DNA of 64,000 nt from Chitinophaga jiangningensis (GCF_900142605.1 NZ_FRBL01000007.1:372001-436000); one strand, 5' to 3'. Shown: positions 25,979 to 35,668, numbered from the stretch's first letter. Numbers and translations: made by a program. The notes: generated from the letters alone by a model not told the origin.

Positions 25979-26272
25979 CTTGCATATCTGAACTGGTGTT
26001 AATAGTCAGATCATGGTTTTTTCGAACATCCGATATGGTTATTATTGAGAGCAGGTTAACTGCCCAATAAATGCGAGGCTACACGGCTACAGATGCAAAT
26101 GCACACAACGGATAAAAGGCCATAACACAAATTCAATAGTGCTGGATATTACAAGTACCGTGCCTGTAATAGACCTCCTCTTTGGAATAATTAGCAACAC
26201 TGTTGTATTTTGCAGTACTTTAACTATATTATCTTATTGTATCGCAAAGGCTAACCACCCTTAACTAAAACT
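25979..26272. other. Intergenic region before the chromate transporter gene
   Basis: About 290 bases with no open frame of note. TTTG near 26180 followed after 21 bases by TATTTTGC (one base off the -7 consensus) is the likely promoter for the transporter. Confidence 0.45.
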
Positions 26273-27466
26273 GTGATTCTACGTCATATTCCATTCCTGA
26301 AAGCAGTACTCCTGCATAGTCTCACTGCCTATGGCGGCCCCCAGGGCCATCTGGCAATGATGATGAAAACATTTGTACAGCAACGAAAAGATGTAACCGA
26401 ACAGGAACTGATGGAATATAACGCCTTCTGCCAGCTGCTGCCAGGCGCCTCCTCCTCCCAAACCCTTACCCTTATTGGTTATAAAAGAGGTGGGGTACTA
26501 CTTGCCATTATCACGCTGCTGATATGGATTACGCCGGCCTGCCTGCTCATGGGATCACTGAGTTTCCTGTTACAATACTTTGATAAAAAGGCACTTCATA
26601 CCGACATCTTTATCTACGTACAGCCGATGGCGGTAGGCTTCCTGGCCTACGGCAGCATAAAGGCGTTCAAGATTAGTATAAAGAATACTGCTACTTGTTG
26701 TATCATGATAGGATCCATGCTGGTAGCGTGTTTCCTAAAGTCACCGTGGACTTTCCCGGCCCTGATCATCGGAGGCGGTATCGTCTCCAATTTCAGTGAT
26801 AAACGTATTCCGGATATAGCCGAAAAGCCAAAGAAGATTCAATGGGGTAATATCTGGCTGTTTGTGCTGCTGTTTATCCTGGCGGGATTCATGTCGGAGC
26901 TGGCGCGTACGCACGACTGGATCACCCGTCGTCCGTTCAACCTGTTTGAGAACTTTTATCGTTTCGGAAGCCTGGTATTTGGCGGTGGGGATATCCTGAT
27001 AGCCATGATGTTGGAGCAATACGTGTTCCGTGCTAAAAGCCAGTTCCTCTCTGCCGAAGAGCTGCTCACCGGAGCTGGTATCATGCGCGCCCTTCCCGGA
27101 CCTACCTTTTCGATATCGGCTTATGTTGGCGGCATGGCCATGCGCAACCTTGGCATGGGCTACCAGTTCCTGGGCTGTATCCTGGCTCCCGTGGCGATCT
27201 TCTTACCCAGCTTGTTACTGGTGCTCTTTTTCTTCCCCATCTGGCATAACCTGAAAAAATATGTAATCATCTACAGGGCGCTGGAAGGCATCAACGCCGT
27301 GGTGGTGGGAATTATGTGGGCCGCCACGTTTATCCTCTTCTTTGCGATTCCCGTATCTCCGGTAAACATCATGGTAATGGTGGCCACACTGGCGCTGCTG
27401 CTGTTCAGCAAGCTGCCTTCGCCGGTGATTGTACTCACCTGCGTATTGCTGGGTTGGCTGTTATAG
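26273..27466 (+). CDS. chrA: Chromate transporter (CHR) family protein
   Basis: 397-residue membrane protein with two homologous CHR halves. Half one opens with LTAYGGPQGHLAMMMKTF and contains LPGASSSQTLTLIGYKRGG; half two contains FGGGDILIAMM, EELLTGAGIMRALPGPTFSISAYVGG. The long form with two halves exports chromate or related oxyanions. GTG start at 26273; no ATG precedes the first conserved segment. The gene is convergent with, and its stop nearly touches, the NtrC-type regulator gene. No chromate-responsive regulator or reductase gene is nearby, so specificity for chromate is inferred only from the family. Confidence 0.9.
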   Translation: MILRHIPFLKAVLLHSLTAYGGPQGHLAMMMKTFVQQRKDVTEQELMEYNAFCQLLPGASSSQTLTLIGYKRGGVLLAIITLLIWITPACLLMGSLSFLLQYFDKKALHTDIFIYVQPMAVGFLAYGSIKAFKISIKNTATCCIMIGSMLVACFLKSPWTFPALIIGGGIVSNFSDKRIPDIAEKPKKIQWGNIWLFVLLFILAGFMSELARTHDWITRRPFNLFENFYRFGSLVFGGGDILIAMMLEQYVFRAKSQFLSAEELLTGAGIMRALPGPTFSISAYVGGMAMRNLGMGYQFLGCILAPVAIFLPSLLLVLFFFPIWHNLKKYVIIYRALEGINAVVVGIMWAATFILFFAIPVSPVNIMVMVATLALLLFSKLPSPVIVLTCVLLGWLL

Positions 27467-28798
27467 GTTAATGTTATATTCCTTGATTTTATTGTACAAC
27501 GTAGTGAGACCTATATCCAACAGCTCCGCTGCTTTCGTTTTATTTCCCTTCACATGCGCCAGCACCCGGGCAATATGATGCTTCTCCACTTCTGCCAGTC
27601 GCATGGAAGCGGGTGTGGAGGCGTCCTGCCGGAAGTCGAAAGGCAGTACATTCACATCCAGTGTATCTGTTTCCGTTAGTATGGCGGCTCTTTCAATAAC
27701 GTTCTTGAGCTCACGGATATTTCCTTTCCAGGAATGCTGTTGCAGCGCCTGGAGGAAAGCGGGCGTCATGCCGGAGAGGCGCTTATTTAGTTTAGGTGCC
27801 ACCTGGTCCAGGAACCAGGCTGCCAGCATGGGAATATCCTTTTTACGCTCGTTGAGCGAAGGCAGTACAATCTGAAAGGCGCTTAAGCGATAGTAGAGAT
27901 CGGAACGAAAATGCCCTGCATCTATTTCTTTCTCGAGGTTCCTGTTAGTAGCTGCAATCACGCGCACATCCGTTTTGGTGGGCTTTGACTCCCCTACTTT
28001 ATAAAACTCCTGCGCTTCTAATACACGCAGCATTTTCGCCTGCAGCTCCACTGGCATCTCCCCGATTTCATCCAGGAAAATAGTACCTCCTTTAGCTTCT
28101 TCAAAAAAGCCCTTCTTATCCTTTATTGCGCCGGTGAAGGCCCCTGCCACATGGCCAAATAACTCGCTCTCCAGGATATCTTTTCCGAAGGCACTGCAGT
28201 TAACGGCTACAAAAGGCTGCTGATTGCGGCTACTGGACTGATGAATGGCCTGCGCAAATACCTCTTTGCCGGCTCCCGTTTCGCCGAGGAGCAGCACAGT
28301 GAGGTCCGTCATGGCAACCTTTCGGGCCAGTGCAATAGCATTGTGGATTTCCTCGCTGTTGCCGAGGATGGTATCAAAACTATATTTTCCGTTTAATTTC
28401 TTTTCGAGATCCCGGACCCGGTATTGCAGTATTGCTTTGTCCATGGCTTTGCTTACGAGGGGGAGAATGCGATTGTTATCGTCGCCCTTGGTGATGTAAT
28501 CGAAAGCGCCGTTTTTGATCGCCTGCACACCATCTGCAATATTGCCATAGGCGGTGAGCACAATTATCTCGGATTGCGGATACTTACTGCGAATAGTCTG
28601 CACCAATTCCACACCGTTTCCATCCGGTAGTTTTACATCGGAGAGTACTACCTGGATTTCTTCCTTTTCCAGCAGCTTTAACGCCGTACGTACGTTGGGG
28701 GCTTCATGCATGGTATATCCTTCCAGTGCCAGGAGCCTGCTCATCAGCTTACGCAGCTGATCTTCATCGTCGATAATCAGAATGTGACCTTTAGCCAT
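27461..28798 (-). CDS. Sigma-54-dependent NtrC-family response regulator
   Basis: 445 residues from the ATG at 28798 (MAKGHILIIDDEDQL); the frame is open to 28825. REC domain 1-120 with phosphoacceptor in VVLSDVKLPDGNG. AAA+ domain about 140-370 with Walker A GETGAGKE, the sigma-54-contacting loop GAFTGA intact, and Walker B GGTIFLDEIGE. A Fis-type helix-turn-helix sits at the end (KTKAAELLDIGLTTLYNKIKEY). No sensor kinase gene is adjacent, so the partner lies elsewhere. The ku operon is upstream on the same strand. Confidence 0.93.
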   Translation of the reverse strand: MAKGHILIIDDEDQLRKLMSRLLALEGYTMHEAPNVRTALKLLEKEEIQVVLSDVKLPDGNGVELVQTIRSKYPQSEIIVLTAYGNIADGVQAIKNGAFDYITKGDDNNRILPLVSKAMDKAILQYRVRDLEKKLNGKYSFDTILGNSEEIHNAIALARKVAMTDLTVLLLGETGAGKEVFAQAIHQSSSRNQQPFVAVNCSAFGKDILESELFGHVAGAFTGAIKDKKGFFEEAKGGTIFLDEIGEMPVELQAKMLRVLEAQEFYKVGESKPTKTDVRVIAATNRNLEKEIDAGHFRSDLYYRLSAFQIVLPSLNERKKDIPMLAAWFLDQVAPKLNKRLSGMTPAFLQALQQHSWKGNIRELKNVIERAAILTETDTLDVNVLPFDFRQDASTPASMRLAEVEKHHIARVLAHVKGNKTKAAELLDIGLTTLYNKIKEYNINL

Positions 28799-28841
28799 AA
28801 CGCTGCAAAGATAGCAGAAAGGCAAACGTGCGCCGCTTGTC

Positions 28842-29441
28842 TTATTTTTTAGCTTTAGCAGCAGCTTTTTTGGGAACGGGTTTATTTTTTTCTCCCTGGT
28901 CTTTCACACGTTGGGGCGTATAGTCCTCACTGTTATACTCCTCCACCGCATATTTATCGTTATGCTTGATCAGCAGCCAGGCATTTGCTTCTGCAGTTTT
29001 CATTTTTACCAGGGCAAATTCTCCTTTCAGCTTTTTCCCTTTCATTACTATTTTCAGGTTGCCGGCTTTAATTTCGTTCAGGGCCTGCTTATCAAAATTT
29101 TTACCCTCATCGTTGAGGAGGGTAAAAGTGCCTTTATCCCAGATGTAAACGCTGCCGGCACCGTAGTTGCCTGCGGGAATCACGCCCTGAAAATCCTTGT
29201 AGTCATAGGGATGGTCTTCCACCTCCATGGCCAGGCGCTTGTCTGCCGGGTTTAGCGAAGGGCCTTTAGGAATAGCCCAGCTTTTAAGCACACCATCTAT
29301 CTCCAGCCGGAAATCGTAATGCAGGCGGGAGGCCTGGTGACGCTGTACAACAAAAATATGTTTGCCTGCTTCAGGCTTACCCGCCTGGGGTTCTGTTGTT
29401 TCCTTGAAATTTCGTTTAGCCTTATACTTTGTAAGCGTCAT
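28842..29441 (-). CDS. Stand-alone LigD-type 3'-phosphoesterase (PE) domain protein
   Basis: 199 residues matching only the PE domain of bacterial DNA ligase D, which trims 3' ends in non-homologous end joining. The domain fills about residues 25-165: HIFVVQRHQASRLHYDFRLEIDGVL holds the conserved His, Asp and Arg, then KSWAIPKGPS and VEDHPYDYKDFQGVIPAGNYG with the second active-site His. The C-terminal 30 residues are Lys/Ala-rich. There is no ligase or polymerase domain. Its ATG overlaps the ku stop in an ATGA, so it is co-translated with ku. Confidence 0.92.
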   Translation of the reverse strand: MTLTKYKAKRNFKETTEPQAGKPEAGKHIFVVQRHQASRLHYDFRLEIDGVLKSWAIPKGPSLNPADKRLAMEVEDHPYDYKDFQGVIPAGNYGAGSVYIWDKGTFTLLNDEGKNFDKQALNEIKAGNLKIVMKGKKLKGEFALVKMKTAEANAWLLIKHNDKYAVEEYNSEDYTPQRVKDQGEKNKPVPKKAAAKAKK

Positions 29442-30217
29442 GATACTTTCTTTTTACCTGATTTACCCAAACTAGCCTTCAGCTGATCAAAGAGGTCGGC
29501 ACTTTTCGTATGTACCACCCGCATCTTTTTAACCACCGGCTTTTTACCACTTGCTTTGGCTTTGATGATCTTCATCAGCTCGGCATTGTATTCATCTTTA
29601 TAAGCGGAAATATCAAATTTCTCCGTGTATTCCTTTACCAGGGCAGCGGCCATGTCCAGCTCTTTTTTCTGCAGTTTTACATTGGTAGGCAGGTTCAGGT
29701 CTTCGGCCGACCTTAACTCCTCTTCGAAACGCAGTTGCTGTAACAGGAGGTAGTTTTCGCGGGGGCGTATCACCGCCAGGTGTTCCGCTGAGCGGAGCAC
29801 AAAACTGCTGAGGCCGGCTTTCTTGGTTTTCTCCAGCGTCTGGCGCAGGAGCTCATAGGCCTTTTCTCCTCCTTTGGCAGGTTCCAGGAAATACGGGGAT
29901 TCGAAGTAGATGTCATCAATATCTTCTTCCTGAACAAAAGACGTTATTTCGATGACCTTACTCTTTTTCGGGCTGGCTGCCTCAAAGTCTTCATCTTCGA
30001 GTACAATGTATTCATCATTATATAAATAGCCTTTCACAATTTGTTCCCAGGGGACTTCCTTACCTGTGTCTTCATTTACACGTTTGTACCGGATATGCCC
30101 CATATTTTTGCTATCCAGCATATCCAGGCTGATGTGGCTATCCTGTGTGGCGCTATATAACTTCACCGGTATGTTTACCAGTCCAAAACCAATGGCGCCT
30201 GACCAAATTGCTCTCAT
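29438..30217 (-). CDS. ku: Ku-type DNA end-binding protein
   Basis: Homodimeric ring that binds broken DNA ends and recruits LigD in bacterial end joining. 259 residues from the ATG at 30217 (MRAIWSGAIGFGLVNIPVKLY), the standard Ku start; the frame is open to 30250. The beta-barrel core and bridge run to about residue 235, with a basic tail (KKPVVKKMRVV, then KSGKKKVS). It overlaps the PE gene by four bases. The full ligase gene is not in the window. Confidence 0.95.
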   Translation of the reverse strand: MRAIWSGAIGFGLVNIPVKLYSATQDSHISLDMLDSKNMGHIRYKRVNEDTGKEVPWEQIVKGYLYNDEYIVLEDEDFEAASPKKSKVIEITSFVQEEDIDDIYFESPYFLEPAKGGEKAYELLRQTLEKTKKAGLSSFVLRSAEHLAVIRPRENYLLLQQLRFEEELRSAEDLNLPTNVKLQKKELDMAAALVKEYTEKFDISAYKDEYNAELMKIIKAKASGKKPVVKKMRVVHTKSADLFDQLKASLGKSGKKKVS

Positions 30218-30336
30218 ATCTAAAGGTTTTTGGTTATAATTAACTAACACACAAATGGTACCATGTGTTGTATCGTACCTTCCCCGGCAGGCGGCATAAC
30301 TTTTGGATTTTGATCATTAACCAAAAACCCTTTTTT

Positions 30337-30684
30337 ATGGAAAAGCCAGGCGAAATGACAACACTGACAAGAGTAATGGAAAAACTGCGTGAGAGAGGCT
30401 TTGATCATGAATTAAAACTCAGCGACCATGGCCGCATGCAAAATCCGGAATCCAAGAAAATCTATAATCCGGAAGATCTGTTAATTGTCAAAACATATCG
30501 GTTTGAAGGTGATTCAGACCCTTCCGATTCCTCCATCCTTTATGTACTGGAAGATAAGGAAGGTGATAAAAGTTTTGTCCTGGATGCTTACGGCGCTTAC
30601 AGCAGCCATGACGGTCCCGGATTTGACGAGTTTATCCAGAAAATTCCTGTGGAAGACAGGGATGAGCAGCTGCTCTTTGGATAA
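30337..30684 (+). CDS. Small conserved Bacteroidota protein (often mislabelled PRPP synthetase)
   Basis: 115 residues from the ATG at 30337 (MEKPGEMTTLTRVMEKL); 30355 is a second possible start. The core YRFEGDSDPSDSSILYVLE followed by VLDAYGAYSS matches a short family seen across Bacteroidota and often labelled phosphoribosylpyrophosphate synthetase. It has none of the PRPP-binding or ATP-binding motifs of that enzyme and is a third of its size, so that name should not be used. Function unknown. Divergent from ku; followed by a strong terminator. Confidence 0.8.
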   Translation: MEKPGEMTTLTRVMEKLRERGFDHELKLSDHGRMQNPESKKIYNPEDLLIVKTYRFEGDSDPSDSSILYVLEDKEGDKSFVLDAYGAYSSHDGPGFDEFIQKIPVEDRDEQLLFG

Positions 30685-30705
30685 GCCACGATACACCTCC
30701 AATTA

Positions 30706-30746
30706 CCGAAAGAGGGCGGGTACCATTGGCACCCGCCCTCTTTCGG
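30706..30746 (+). terminator. Terminator-like hairpin after the 30.3-kb gene
   Basis: Perfect 16-pair stem 30706-30721 / 30731-30746 with a 9-base loop. The T-run beyond it is short. Confidence 0.75.
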
Positions 30747-30774
30747 ATTTGCCGCTTATCGGCGAAAACAGTTA

Positions 30775-30978
30775 TCATTTAGTTTGAGGATCAGCAGGCT
30801 GGTGTGGCGTTTGCCGATCCGGAATTTCCTGTGGAATAGGCCTTATTTCGGGTTGATCCGGCGGAGGTTGCATGGGAGTCGGCTCGTGCCGTCCTGGCTC
30901 CTGCCTGTCCGGCGACGGCTTATCCGGCTGAGTTGGAATTGGTTCCTTGTTCCTGTCGGGATTTGGATTATTTGCCAT
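30775..30978 (-). CDS. Proline-rich small hypothetical protein
   Basis: 67 residues, about one third Pro, with Gln, Asp, Arg and Lys (MANNPNPDRNKEPIPTQPDK start). No signal peptide, no hydrophobic stretch; it is expected to be disordered. A coding call is supported by the well-placed ATG and the strongly biased composition, but the opposite strand is also open over the same stretch (30784-30993) and no family is recognised. Confidence 0.5.
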   Translation of the reverse strand: MANNPNPDRNKEPIPTQPDKPSPDRQEPGRHEPTPMQPPPDQPEIRPIPQEIPDRQTPHQPADPQTK

Positions 30979-31120
30979 AGCTTACAGTTTTAAGGTGAAC
31001 ATATAATTATTGAAAAATCAAAGTTCGTTCCAGCACAGTTAGTCTGCCCTCACCGTCAGTACCCGCATGAGTTGTAGAAATTCGCGATACAACTGTGGAA
31101 ATTGTTGCTCATTATCAGCC

Positions 31121-32656
31121 ATGAAAACACATGACAGCTTACCGAAAATTCCGGGAGATACAGTATCTTCAAATGCCGTTGCAGTAACCAACAAAGACGA
31201 TATGCATTTTTCCGTACACAAGAAAATACAGATTGGTTTTTTCATTGCGTTTACCGTTATCGTGACAGCGTCGATATTCTCCTATCTTGTTGCAAAAAAC
31301 CTCCTGGATAACGCTGCCAGGCTTAACCACGCTATTGAAGTTTCCAAGCGACTGGAAGTGATCACCAAACAGGTGAAGGAGGCTGAGGCCGCTATCAGAG
31401 GCTTTAAACTTACAAAGGACAGCTCTTTCCTTGATCCTACCATGAAAGACAGAAGCCTGCGCATTGAAAAAGAATACCAGATGCTGCGCCGGGTAACGGC
31501 CGACAGCAAAATCCAACAGCTCCATCTGGATACACTCCGCCAGCTACTCACCATCAAATATGAGCAGCTGCTGGGCAGCAATGCCGAAGCGGATATGAGC
31601 AGGGAAGAAAAAGCCACTGTCCTGGCCGGTGAAAGTGTAATGGACCGCATTGACCACACTGTGCAGGAAATGGTACACATAGAAGAAAGCCAGGTACACG
31701 AAAAGTCGGAACTCTTTAACTTCTTCTCCGGCCTCTGGGTGCCTATGATCTTCATTTCTTCACTGGTGGCCATTACCATCGGAATTTATTCCTACATCAC
31801 GCTTACAAAAGAGGTAAGACTGCAACACCATATCGAATCGAAACTGAAGTCTTACCAAAGAGATTTACAACAAAACATTTCACTCTTAAATAAAACTAAT
31901 CAGGAACTCGAACAATTTGCCTATGTAGCCTCCCATGACCTGCAGGAGCCCCTCCGCAAAATATCTACCTTCTCTGACCGATTGCAGGTAAAATACAAAG
32001 AGCAGCTGCCAGCGGATGCGAGCGAGCTGATAGACCGCATGGTGGCCGCCGTATCCCGTATGCGCGTGCTGATCAACGACCTGCTTACCTTTTCCAGGGC
32101 GGGCCGTATTATGCCGGAAAGCATTGTACCGGTAGACATGAATGAGTTACTGAAAGAGGTGGTGAGCGATCTGGAAATCACGCTGGAAGAGAAAAACGCC
32201 GTGATTGACATTGATGAGCTGCCTGTAATTGAAGGCAACCCTACCGCCTTTCACCAGCTGTTTCAGAACCTGATTGCCAATGCCATCAAGTTTTCGCACC
32301 CGGAAAGGCAACTGCATATAAATATCCACAATGAGTTGGTATCCGGCGAAGACCTGGGTTTTGTAAAGGAGAACCACTGGGAAGAAAAATATTGCAGGAT
32401 TAGTATAGCGGATAATGGTATCGGTTTCGACCAGACCTATGCCGACCGGATTTTCCTCATATTCCAGCGTCTACATGGCATCAGCGAATACAGCGGAACC
32501 GGCATTGGGCTTGCGATCTGTAAGAAAATAGCGGACAGTCACCATGGCTTTATTATGGCCAATGGCTACCCCGATAAAGGCGCCACGTTTACCGTCATTT
32601 TACCAATGGTACAACCCCTGAAAAGTGAAGAATATGCAGATCAACATAAAGCTTAG
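31121..32656 (+). CDS. CHASE3-domain sensor histidine kinase
   Basis: 511 residues from the ATG at 31121 (MKTHDSLPKIPGD); 31067 and 31202 are other candidates. Membrane helix (IQIGFFIAFTVIVTASIFSYLVA), periplasmic CHASE3 helical domain of about 150 residues, second helix (LWVPMIFISSLVAITIGIYSYI), coiled coil, HisKA with His in YVASHDLQEPLRKI, then the ATPase (NLIANAIKFSHPE, DNGIGFDQ, GTGIGLAIC). The next gene, a REC-PAS-kinase, starts 33 bases later. The arrangement resembles the cyanobacterial-phytochrome-like kinase/REC pairs, in which the REC protein receives phosphate. Confidence 0.92.
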   Translation: MKTHDSLPKIPGDTVSSNAVAVTNKDDMHFSVHKKIQIGFFIAFTVIVTASIFSYLVAKNLLDNAARLNHAIEVSKRLEVITKQVKEAEAAIRGFKLTKDSSFLDPTMKDRSLRIEKEYQMLRRVTADSKIQQLHLDTLRQLLTIKYEQLLGSNAEADMSREEKATVLAGESVMDRIDHTVQEMVHIEESQVHEKSELFNFFSGLWVPMIFISSLVAITIGIYSYITLTKEVRLQHHIESKLKSYQRDLQQNISLLNKTNQELEQFAYVASHDLQEPLRKISTFSDRLQVKYKEQLPADASELIDRMVAAVSRMRVLINDLLTFSRAGRIMPESIVPVDMNELLKEVVSDLEITLEEKNAVIDIDELPVIEGNPTAFHQLFQNLIANAIKFSHPERQLHINIHNELVSGEDLGFVKENHWEEKYCRISIADNGIGFDQTYADRIFLIFQRLHGISEYSGTGIGLAICKKIADSHHGFIMANGYPDKGATFTVILPMVQPLKSEEYADQHKA

Positions 32657-32689
32657 CATCGTTCTTGCTGTAAATCTGCGTGTTATTAA

Positions 32690-34156
32690 ATGCCTGAAAT
32701 ATTACCTGCTACAGCGATGAGTGAGTATCCAGTTAACATACTTATGATTGACGATGATGAGGATGATTTCTTTCTTGTCAACGAACTATTACATGACATC
32801 TCTCCAGGCCAGTATAAACTGGAATGGGCACCTACCTTTGATAAGGGGAAAGCAGCCATTAACCGGAGAGGGCATGATGTATATCTCGTGGATTATCGGC
32901 TGGGCCCATTTACAGGGCTCGACATACTTCACTATTTCCAGGAGCTGGATTTCCAGGCGCCGGTGATTATGCTTACCGGTAAAGGTGACTATGCTATTGA
33001 CCGGGAGGCCATGCAGGCCGGAGCCTATGATTATCTTGTTAAGGGAGATATTACGGCTGACCTGCTGGAAAGAAGTATCAGGTATGCACTCGATGAATAT
33101 AGTCATCTCCGCACCATCGAAGAGAGTGAGAAAAAATACTTCGGCATATTCGAAAAAGCACATGATTTAATATTGCTTGCCGACTGTAACAAGAATATTA
33201 TAGATGCCAATCCTGCGGCGCTTAAAACACTCAAATACCACAAGGAAGAGCTGTTGAATAAGCACCTGCGCGACCTGTTTGTCAACAAGGAACAAAGCGA
33301 TAATTTCATTGGGCATATTTGTGAAGAAGGCGAAGCCTTGAGGGAATATGATTTCAAAACCAGCGACAATCAAAAGCTGGTAGTACAGATAAATGCCGTG
33401 ATGCTGGATGAAGCCGCACAGATTTTTTTATGTGTGATCCAGGATATTACCGAAAGAAAGCGTGAAGAGCAGGAAAAGCAACACCAGGAAAAATTTGTAA
33501 TTACAGGTCGTATTGCGCGTGTAATTGCACATGAAGTACGGAACCCACTTACCAATATACTCCTTGCCGTTAGCCAGTTTAAAGATGATCCGGCCGTTTC
33601 TGCCAGTGATGATGCCATGCTGTATACGGATATTATAGAGAGAAATTGTACCCGCATCAATCAGTTGATTACGGAACTGCTGCATAGCACCCGTATGATG
33701 GAACTCCATGCATCAGCAGTGAGCCTTGACAGGTTGCTGAACAATACGCTGGCTCTTTCCAGAGACCGCATGAAACTGAATGAAATCAACCTGGAACTGT
33801 TGCTGGAAAATGAGACAATTCAGGTAGTGGCAGATGAAGAAAAAGTAGTGATTGCTTTTCTGAATATTGTTATCAATGCCATTGAAGCTATGACACCGGG
33901 CAAAGGTGTTCTGACCATTTCCACCAGGCGTTTTCAGGATAAGGCGATCATCAAAATATCAGATAATGGCCCTGGTATTCCTGAAGAACAACAAGGACGC
34001 CTGTTTGATCCTTTTTACACCAGCAAAGCCAAGGGAACCGGTTTGGGCCTCACCAGCACACAAAATATCCTGCTGAACCACAAAGGCACCATACACGTAG
34101 AAAGCGAAATGGGTAAAGGAACAGCTTTCACTATAACTTTACCCATTGCGCAATAA
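32690..34156 (+). CDS. REC-PAS-histidine kinase hybrid
   Basis: 488 residues, soluble. REC domain about 10-135 with IDDDEDDFF acid cluster and phosphoacceptor Asp in VYLVDYRLGPFTG. PAS about 150-265 (YFGIFEKAHDLILLADCNKNII). HisKA about 275-345 with His in RVIAHEVRNPLTNIL. ATPase about 375-486 (NIVINAIEAMTPG, DNGPGIPEEQ, GTGLGLTS). ATG at 32690, with 32717 as alternative. REC at the N-terminus of a kinase suggests a relay from the upstream CHASE3 kinase. Convergent with the NtrC-type regulator gene. Confidence 0.92.
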   Translation: MPEILPATAMSEYPVNILMIDDDEDDFFLVNELLHDISPGQYKLEWAPTFDKGKAAINRRGHDVYLVDYRLGPFTGLDILHYFQELDFQAPVIMLTGKGDYAIDREAMQAGAYDYLVKGDITADLLERSIRYALDEYSHLRTIEESEKKYFGIFEKAHDLILLADCNKNIIDANPAALKTLKYHKEELLNKHLRDLFVNKEQSDNFIGHICEEGEALREYDFKTSDNQKLVVQINAVMLDEAAQIFLCVIQDITERKREEQEKQHQEKFVITGRIARVIAHEVRNPLTNILLAVSQFKDDPAVSASDDAMLYTDIIERNCTRINQLITELLHSTRMMELHASAVSLDRLLNNTLALSRDRMKLNEINLELLLENETIQVVADEEKVVIAFLNIVINAIEAMTPGKGVLTISTRRFQDKAIIKISDNGPGIPEEQQGRLFDPFYTSKAKGTGLGLTSTQNILLNHKGTIHVESEMGKGTAFTITLPIAQ

Positions 34157-34169
34157 AACCTAAACGGTT

Positions 34170-35606
34170 TTAGTAATTTATATTCAATAACCGCAGCTTG
34201 TTATACAGTGTTTTTCTGTCAATGTTTAACAGTTGTGCAGCTTTTGTTTTATTGTATTTTACCTCTTTCAGTACATTGATAATCTTGTTGTACTCCGCCT
34301 GCAATGCCACTGACTTCAAGTCATTTTCATTGGAAAGAATAGATGAAAGCTCACCCACCATTGGCATTTCTTCCACCTGCTGATTAAATGATTCCTTCAT
34401 TTCCAGCGGCAGTGCAGCCATGGTAATTTCCTCTCTTTCAGGTGTGAGCAGGCATGCGCGGCGAATCACATTTTTAAGTTCACGGATATTACCTGGCCAG
34501 TTGTATTGGCGGAAGCATTCCCATACTTCAGGAGAAATGCTGCCACAGGTTTTATCCAGTTCTTTTTCTACCTGGCGAACGAATGCCTCAACAAACAATG
34601 GCAGGTCGGCCTGGCGTTCTCTTAATGGCGGAATGTATATAGTGAATTCGTTGAAGCGATGGAATAAATCTTCCCTGAATTTACCGCGCTGTACGGATTC
34701 AGAGAGCTTTTCGTTAGAGGCAACGATGATGCGTACATCAATTGGAATTTCTTTCAGGCTGCCGACTCTTCTGATTACTTTTTCCTGGAGTACACGGAGG
34801 AGTGCAACCTGGATATCATAGGAGAGATTGGAGATTTCGTCCAGGAAGAGGGTTCCGCCCTGTGCCTGCTCGAAAGCGCCGATCTTTGTATTGATTGCGC
34901 CGGTAAACGCTCCTTTTTCATGACCGAATAGTTCACTGGCGGCCAGTTCTTTGGAGAGGCTGCCACAGTCCAGTGCTACAAATGGTTGTTCTGCGCGTTT
35001 GCTGTGATAGTGGATAAGATGGGCTACCGATTCCTTACCGGTACCGGTTTCCCCGAAGATGATTACGCTATAGTCAGTGGGTGCTACCAGTTTGATCTGG
35101 CGGATCAATTCCTGTGAGTTGGCACTTTCACCATACACGTATTTATCATTTTTATCGTTTTGATTGCGCTGCAGCAGGGTTTCGCGGGCTTCTACCTCGC
35201 TGCCTGCTTCTACCGGCTGGGAGGCGCGTCGCTCCTGTTCCGCTTCTTTATGTGCGAATGCCTTATGTACAAGGTTAAGAATTTCATCCGGGTACAGTGG
35301 CTTCGACAGGTAGTCGTAAGCACCGTTTTTCACCATTTCCACAGCTACGCGTACATCCGTATAACCGGTGATAATTATTACGATGGTATTAGGATTGATC
35401 TGGCGAATATCCTGGAGCAGCTGTGCGCCGTCAGTATCTTTAAGCCGGTAATCACATAGTACAAGGTCAAAAGGCTTTTCCTTCATCATCTTGAGGGCTG
35501 ATGTTCCGGTCATGGTGGTTTCAACAGCAAATCCGTGCTTGGTAAGGAACTTACTAAGCAAGGTACAGATGTTGATTTCGTCATCTATTATCAGAATATT
35601 TCTCAT
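34170..35606 (-). CDS. Sigma-54-dependent NtrC-family response regulator
   Basis: 478 residues. REC domain 1-120 with Asp in LVLCDYRLKDTDG. A linker rich in Glu/Arg spans about 125-155. AAA+ domain about 165-395 with Walker A GETGTGKE, intact GAFTGA loop, Walker B GGTLFLDEISN and the R-finger region. Fis-type helix-turn-helix at the end (NKTKAAQLLNIDRKTLYNKL). The lone REC gene lies 62 bases upstream on the same strand and the two kinases of the cluster converge on it, so it is probably their output. Confidence 0.93.
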   Translation of the reverse strand: MRNILIIDDEINICTLLSKFLTKHGFAVETTMTGTSALKMMKEKPFDLVLCDYRLKDTDGAQLLQDIRQINPNTIVIIITGYTDVRVAVEMVKNGAYDYLSKPLYPDEILNLVHKAFAHKEAEQERRASQPVEAGSEVEARETLLQRNQNDKNDKYVYGESANSQELIRQIKLVAPTDYSVIIFGETGTGKESVAHLIHYHSKRAEQPFVALDCGSLSKELAASELFGHEKGAFTGAINTKIGAFEQAQGGTLFLDEISNLSYDIQVALLRVLQEKVIRRVGSLKEIPIDVRIIVASNEKLSESVQRGKFREDLFHRFNEFTIYIPPLRERQADLPLFVEAFVRQVEKELDKTCGSISPEVWECFRQYNWPGNIRELKNVIRRACLLTPEREEITMAALPLEMKESFNQQVEEMPMVGELSSILSNENDLKSVALQAEYNKIINVLKEVKYNKTKAAQLLNIDRKTLYNKLRLLNINY

Positions 35607-35668
35607 ACTGGATTCATATAAATTTTGTGGGAACAGCTATCTAATTTAATAATTAAAAATGTGGACTA

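Noticed and set aside
30784..30993. 69-codon plus-strand frame opposite the Pro-rich protein
   Set aside because: It is the complement of the Pro codons; its Arg/Trp-rich translation and start are less convincing.
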